NCBI GenBank assembly: GCA_002751075.1
Contig: NAOQ01000194.1
Span: 49,683 to 74,290 of the forward strand
From: Ichthyophonus hoferi
Taxonomy: Eukaryota > Opisthokonta > Ichthyosporea > Ichthyophonida > Ichthyophonidae
Direction: 5' to 3'
DNA: 24,608 nt
The position numbers and the translations under genes were made by a program. Below, one piece after another: positions 19,636 to 24,608 of the stretch; position 1 is the first letter of the stretch; every line of letters begins with the position of its first letter. The notes beneath the pieces were generated by a model. It saw only the letters and a program-made list of their open reading frames with translations. It was not told the origin of the DNA and did no database searches.

Positions 19636-21290
19636 TAGGCCACGCTAGGTGCGTTGGCAGCAATACGTGGCCACATGTCGGCGCACTCCTTGCCCACGGG
19701 GCCAGTGATGGCGGAACCTAAAGAAGAACATAGGTTAACAACCACGTATTAAATTTATATGAAAAATAATACGTGCTCTTAATATACATTGTAAACTTAA
19801 TAAATACAAGTGAACGTATGCAGAGACAAATAAGCAACTAAATTAATCCTACTATCGAAAATCACACTCAACAAAATAAGATTTTTAAGATGTCATCAGC
19901 CCCGAAAGATGGTTAAAACTCCTCCAGCATTTGGTCAGGGAGTAAGTTTGTTATGCATCATTGACATCATCTCGAAATGACACTAAAATAACTCACCCTT
20001 CATTTCACCCTTGTTGTTGACGATGACACCGGCGTTGTCCTCGAAGTAAAGGAAGACACCGTCTTTGCGGCGGAAAGCCTTGCGCTGACGAATGATCACA
20101 GCGGGGGCAACCTAAAAACATAATAAATTAGTATTTAAAGCTTGCTTTAAAATAACAACATACAAATGTGTTTGTCATCAGCCCCGAAAGATGGTTAAAA
20201 CTCCTCCAGCATAAGTCAGGGAGTAAATTGTATTATGCATCACTTTGACAAAAAAAGGATAAAATTCAAAAACATTAACTTGCTGCACTTATCACTCCTA
20301 AGGATGTAGTAAAACATGTAATAATTTAAAATCTTACCTTCTTCCTGAGCTCAGGCTTTCCCTTCTTGCAGGTGGTGACAACCATGTCACCGAGACCGGC
20401 AGCGGGGAGTCTGTTAAGGCAAGCCTACAAGGTAAACATCTCATTAGTCTCACTTGTCAATGACCTCTAAATAAAATTCCACATGCCACATTTGAAAAAT
20501 ATAATTGTCATCAGCCCCGAAAGATGGTTAAAACTCCTCCAGCATTAAGTCAGGGAGTAAATGTGTTATGCATCATTTTGACAAATTAATAAACAAATAA
20601 ATGCACGAGTAATTATTAAAAACAAGCATTAAAATTAATCGAATCTCACCTTAATTCCTCCGGTGGCAATCACGTAAAGACTCTTGGCACCAGAGTTATC
20701 AGCGCAGTTGATCACTGCTCCGACGGGCAAGCCGAGAGTAATACGGAACTTGTTGCCAGTGGCACCTCCTCTTCCTGAGCATTGAAATCTATAAGACAAG
20801 TATACTTTAAACGGTATAGAAAACACAAAACGTTGCAGTCATTTTCTTTATCTATTCCTACTTGTTATTTAATGTATGATAAGATGTTTTGTTTAACCTT
20901 GCTCAATTACCGTATAGTCCCATGTCTAAAACGGTATTTGTATAAAGGGTTCATACAGTTAGAAAAAAAATTGGAAAGAATCAAGCACGCACAAGTCGTC
21001 TCGGATTAACGAGGATGGTAATGGATATGTTGTGAAGGCGTCATGTTGAAACGGATACAAGATGGTAAAAAACAAATTGGTATCGTCCTTTTAACACATC
21101 CATTATATTGTTTCCGATTATTCCTTCAAATATTTTGTAGGTAAATATCATTCTAGAAATAATATTCGAATTGATAAAAAATGATTTCCACAAGATTGCC
21201 CTCAGTTCATTTCATTTTCCAAAATGATTGATTGATTAAATTAAATTAATAGAAACGAAAAATAGAAAATTACACACCGCGCTTTCCCAT
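19635..21290 (-). CDS. RPL23: Ribosomal protein uL14 (RPL23), five coding exons
   Basis: Coding exons on the - strand are 21290-21278, 20774-20650, 20424-20338, 20111-19997 and 19717-19635. All four introns have GT and AG ends, and the joined frame is exactly 140 residues, the usual animal length. It opens MGKRGRGG and contains the hallmark [14 protein letters not shown] and KGKPELRKK. It also has [23 protein letters not shown] and ends [11 protein letters not shown]. uL14 is a large-subunit protein that sits near the factor-binding region and contacts 28S rRNA and the small subunit. The first exon carries only four codons and one base. Unusual residues: the Gly-Arg normally before LNRLPAA is Ala-Cys here, right at the start of exon 3, and a second Cys occurs in TTCKKGKPE. 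Introns 2, 3 and 4 each hold the same C/D snoRNA. The short leader starts at an oligopyrimidine-like site below a TATA box. Confidence 0.96.
19891..19966 (-). ncRNA. C/D box snoRNA, copy A, in RPL23 intron 4
   Basis: The 76-base element is closed by TGTCA/TGACA pairing. On the - strand it has the C box ATGATGC (19961-19955), a D' box CTGA (19938-19935) and the D box CTGA (19899-19896). The guide before the D box is complementary to CCCGAAAGATGGT, a 13-base stretch of the highly conserved 28S rRNA. The base opposite the fifth guide nucleotide is the G of CCCG, which corresponds by my recollection to yeast 25S Gm805, guided there by snR39b. It lies 30 bases after the donor and 173 before the acceptor of intron 4. 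The final base of the C box departs from the RTGATGA consensus. Confidence 0.85.
20173..20250 (-). ncRNA. C/D box snoRNA, copy B, in RPL23 intron 3
   Basis: This is the same RNA family as at 19891, with the 13-base 28S guide unchanged, both CTGA boxes present and a TGTCA/TGACA terminal stem. Its C box is GTGATGC, still within the consensus apart from the last base. The loop after the D' box is slightly shorter. It lies 61 bases before the intron acceptor, close to the spacing usual for intron-encoded C/D RNAs released by debranching and trimming. Confidence 0.85.
20506..20583 (-). ncRNA. C/D box snoRNA, copy C, in RPL23 intron 2
   Basis: This third copy has C box ATGATGC, D' box and D box CTGA, a TGTCA/TGACA terminal stem, and the same 28S-complementary guide. 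It lies 81 bases before the acceptor of intron 2. The copies differ mainly between the C box and the D' guide and in the D'-C' interval, as expected if selection keeps boxes and guide while the rest drifts. Confidence 0.85.
20775..21277 (-). other. RPL23: RPL23 intron 1 without a snoRNA copy
   Basis: This 503-base intron is the longest of the gene. I find no copy of the C/D RNA in it, unlike the three other introns. A 75-codon frame on the opposite strand (20782-21009) has no recognisable features and is probably chance. Confidence 0.8.
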
Positions 21291-21297
21291 TGTGATA

Positions 21298-21338
21298 GAG
21301 TAAGAGATTGGCCTCGTGAAACACGGGGCAATATATAG
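21298..21338 (-). promoter_or_regulatory. RPL23: RPL23 core promoter: TATA box and oligopyrimidine start
   Basis: On the - strand TATATAT (21337-21331) is followed 31 bases later by CTCTTACTC, whose first C at 21306 would be the start site. This leaves a leader of 16 bases before the ATG. A C followed by pyrimidines is the usual start of ribosomal protein mRNAs (TOP-type), and the spacing to the TATA box is ideal. The start site is inferred from motifs only. Confidence 0.55.
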
Positions 21339-21812
21339 ACTAAGACTATATACTAGCAATCTGTGATCATTGGGTACCCCGAAGCCCTTAGAGCAAATAA
21401 TATTAGTGATTGCTCTAAATATAGTTTAATATTATTGGTTTGTATTGGTTAATCGGTGCGTGAATAAAATGTGTAAATTAAAATCATGTTACGGCCCACT
21501 CTATTCTACCCTTATGATGTATGACTTACCTGTGTTTTGATAGCGTAAGCTTGTGTATGTAGAGTATACATTTGGGTCTTATTCCAACTGTTTTTTAAAA
21601 AATACCATACCAAATAATAATTATAAATAATTTTTTGACACCCTATTATAGTTACAGAATTATATTATGTACTCGGTACCTACCCGAATAGTGCTCTTTA
21701 TGATCAAAAGGCTAAAAGATGAGCAAATTATATGTAGAAGTTTAGATCAAACTTTCATAACTAGATTGAATTTTTCTTACCTAATTATACTTTGGGCTGT
21801 ATTTTTTCTGTA

Positions 21813-21829
21813 TTTTTTTTTTTTTTTTT
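21813..21829. repeat. Poly(T) run
   Basis: A run of about 17 T on the + strand interrupts AT-rich sequence about 500 bases upstream of RPL23. It could be the poly(A) tail of a decayed minus-strand retrocopy, but no source sequence is recognisable beside it. Confidence 0.4.
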
Positions 21830-22144
21830 ACTAGGACTATTTTATTTTTAGTGTTATTGTTGGAGATTTTCGTGTTTTATTCGTGCTGTTAGTATTGATC
21901 GTCGATTGATTTCCAAGATTAATATTCATCGGAATTTAAACGTGATCTTTGATTAGATATTTGGATGTGTGACCAAAAGATTACTTCCGATTAATGATTT
22001 TGATACAATAATCTGGCAAATTTTGACCCTAAATAACGTTGTGCAGTATTGACGTCTCCAGTTTAGGGAAATGAGGAGTAAGGATGACACAACTATAGTA
22101 AATTTTGATTTGTATTTTAAAATACACAATTGAGCAAATATAAA

Positions 22145-22265
22145 CCGCACTTTCTATGGTGTGATCGACCGTAAATTGGCTTTGTGAAACACGAAATAAT
22201 ATGAATACCTGTTTAATAGAAATTTGTAACAAGTGGTTACTCTAGAAACCTTAGAAAGTATCATA
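22145..22265 (-). repeat. Decayed duplicate of the RPL23 promoter and first exon
   Basis: The segment aligns in the same orientation with 21277-21400. Shared blocks include CCGC-CTTTC, TGTGAT, ATTGGC and GTGAAACACG, and weaker similarity continues upstream of the gene. I estimate around 70% identity over the best part. The position of the ATG is changed, the TATA box is degraded and the pyrimidine start is lost, so it should not work as a copy. I find no remains of exon 2 between it and the gene. Confidence 0.6.
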
Positions 22266-22269
22266 GAAA

Positions 22270-24608
22270 GCCTGAAATAGTCGGAGCTCAAGATAGGTAG
22301 GGTTAAATTAGAAACAAGTGATTATTATTGTCAATATAGATTAATCAGCAGAGCGTAAATTGTATATATATAGTATTAAAAAGGAATATTGATTTAAGTT
22401 TAGATATTTCTTTATAGTTACAATTATTTGATGTTATCGACAATTCCTATTCCATATATAGTCCGAAAAAATATCTACTGCAATCTAAACCTGCCAATTA
22501 GAGGTCACTGACTGAATCCGTCTACTTCCAAAAGAAAATAGCAACAATTAAAATGAAGGTCAAATGGTAATTGTACTACCGTTTTCTATTTGTAATATAC
22601 ATAAATATACTCGTGTGTAAACATTTTTAGCTATATCTTTCTCTAGATCTCTATGATATGTGTGATATCTCAATAAAATTCTTTTTCAAATTAGTTTCAT
22701 TAACCGCATTTTGAAATGATGTATCAAGCTAAGGGAAATGTGATGGGTATAATCGTATAAGTCCAGATTACAATTTTGATATAAAAATCTTCATATAGCA
22801 TTTTATTACAGATATAATAACAAAATCTCAATATATTTAATAACTTTATTTATATCCCAATGAAGTTCCTCGTTATCCGTCTGTTTTTGTATGACAAATT
22901 TTACGCCAAATGCGCCAATTGTTTAAGAGATGCAATTAATCAGGTTCATAAACCTTAACAGTAGTAAGGGGCAAGAGTGTCAATCTACTAACTAGAAACC
23001 AATTTGGCTTTTTAAAATTATTATTTTTTGAAACTTTTAAGGCTTTTGATATAGGATACTATATTAAAATATTTACTCTTCAATGTGAAAATTTGAACTA
23101 TAGTAGCTTATTTGGATATGGGTAAGTGAAAATTGACTCTTCACATATTTTTATTTTTTTTAAAAAAAAACTATCTACAATGCGTAGTTATTAGGTTAAC
23201 AAAACCTGGTATAAACTATGCACTTTCGAAGTAACGCATTTAACTCAAGATAAGTAGCTTACAAATTAAGTATATATTAACAGATACACATACTATCATG
23301 TATGTTTCCAGTTATCCTCCAAGGTCAATAGGTACATCGAGATAGCCATGGCAGTACTTTGCAAAAATATAACTTACAATCTAGTTCTGATTTTTATGAT
23401 GCTCTGTGGATCTCTCTCCCAGATAAAGATGAAAGAACAATCTAAAATTTATAAAATAAACTTAAAAGAAATAAACTGGATGATAAGCGTCTTAGACTAC
23501 TATCAGTTATAATAACTAAAATAAACAGGCCACTTACCCCAGTGACACATTCTACCTATGAAAGCGTAACTTTTAATTTCTCAAAGATAGTATTCAATTT
23601 TGACAATATATAAATAGATGTATAAATTTACGTAATGTGCCCATATGTAACTAGCTTATGCGTTTTTAGTTATGCTTAGTTGATGAGTCTTTCGACGACT
23701 CATTCATTATTGTTCAAGCTGGGACATTTGTGTCTCACTAATCTTATTGCATGCTTATTGATACGATGATATATCGTATGGGACCCAGGTCAATTAAAAT
23801 TTATGAAAAATATATTATATTTTAGTTTACTTTTTAGTCATAATAAATTAATACCACCTTTAAGAAATATTTTAAAATATTCTACATTCGTTTATGACGT
23901 ATAAGTAGCCTTCATCAATATATGTGGCGTCTTATACATATATGCAATTATGTTGGTTGTAACATTTGCATTGTGGATCTTGATTGCATTCTTTACACTA
24001 TGATTGTGTTTAGTAATCAATTTAGTCTAGAAATTTTTTGTAACTAATGAATTAACATTGAATTTAGTTGTGATAATATGCTTACTGCATCACTAGTATT
24101 TTCTTCCATGGTCTGTGTCCTAGTTCTGTCATCATTATCTTCCTATAAAATGCTATAGACTACATGTTTGCAACATGTGGAAGGTCTGACAACAACCTAT
24201 ATGTGATATGCTGACCACGTTGGGGAAGGCCTTTGTATTTCAGGAGTGCAATAATTGAAATTTTATTTAAATTGAAAAATAACATGGCTGAAGATAATTG
24301 AGTCAAATGACAATCCAGATAGAAAAGGCTTTATAAGATTGATGAAAGACGGGATCACGCTATATTAGAGTGTAACGTGATGTAGTTCTCTTTAACGACC
24401 CTCTGGCAATGAAGTAAACCGGTATAAAAAAAACATTAAGTGAAAGTAAGAAAAAAAAAGATCAAGTTTGCTATTGAGGAGAAGAAAGAGGTATAATGTC
24501 TTTTTAATTATGTGCTTTAACAGTATAGTCTATTTTGAAGTTATAATCGCAGATTTCAATATTTTTAAAGGGATAATAGACCAATCAGCATTAGAGCATC
24601 AATTCTGA
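22270..24608. other. Intergenic, no gene recognised
   Basis: No frame with a recognisable domain, tRNA or transposon end is visible. Small inverted repeats occur (TGAGTC/GACTCA at 23685-23701; ATCACG/CGTGAT at 24354-24381). A CCGGTATAAAA block near 24419-24429 repeats the core of the TATA motif at 224-234, but nothing coding follows before the window ends. Confidence 0.5.

Noticed and set aside
23680-23706. Hammerhead-ribozyme-like TTGATGAGTC followed by GACGACTCA
   Set aside because: The core lacks the expected GAAA, the first core base is wrong, and no third stem can be drawn; a plain hairpin explains it.

Overview
The window is eukaryotic and AT-rich. It has spliced GT-AG introns, TATA boxes, AATAAA signals, an LTR retrotransposon fossil and intron-encoded snoRNAs. 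The ribosomal protein gene encodes a 140-residue uL14 whose carboxy-terminal half is animal-like rather than fungal or plant-like. Two secreted Cys-rich proteins resemble chitin-binding (peritrophin/CBM14-type) proteins. I read this as an opisthokont, most likely an invertebrate animal; I cannot name a lower taxon.

Layout: 1-600 has no gene, only a CCAAT/TATA promoter-like block. About 606-5870 is an old, heavily broken Ty1/copia element on the + strand, with related ends about 90% identical and a primer-binding-like site. 5871-6560 looks like remains of another retroelement. 6560-9100 is non-coding apart from small GC-rich palindromic patches. 9162-10130 is a secreted Cys-rich protein with four modules, with its own TATA box and poly(A) signal. 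About 12955-13835 is a second copia fragment on the - strand, bracketed by an old pair of direct repeats (12415-12625 and 14275-14500). 14657-15046 is a two-module paralogue of the 9.2 kb gene. 15140-19600 holds no gene I can support. 19635-21290 (- strand) is RPL23, with five coding exons and four introns. Introns 2, 3 and 4 each carry one copy of the same C/D box snoRNA, predicted to guide methylation of 28S rRNA. About 870 bp upstream of RPL23 lies a decayed duplicate of its promoter and first exon. The remainder to 24608 has no recognisable gene.

Two themes stand out. RPL23 serves as both an mRNA and a three-copy snoRNA gene, so ribosomal protein and rRNA-modifying guide would be made from one transcript driven by a TATA box and an oligopyrimidine-type start. 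The two Cys-rich genes are tandem-family members about 4.5 kb apart, probably made by duplication, with retroelement debris between them. Their modules all open with the same C-P-x-D-W-type signature but fall into a four-Cys and an eight-Cys version.
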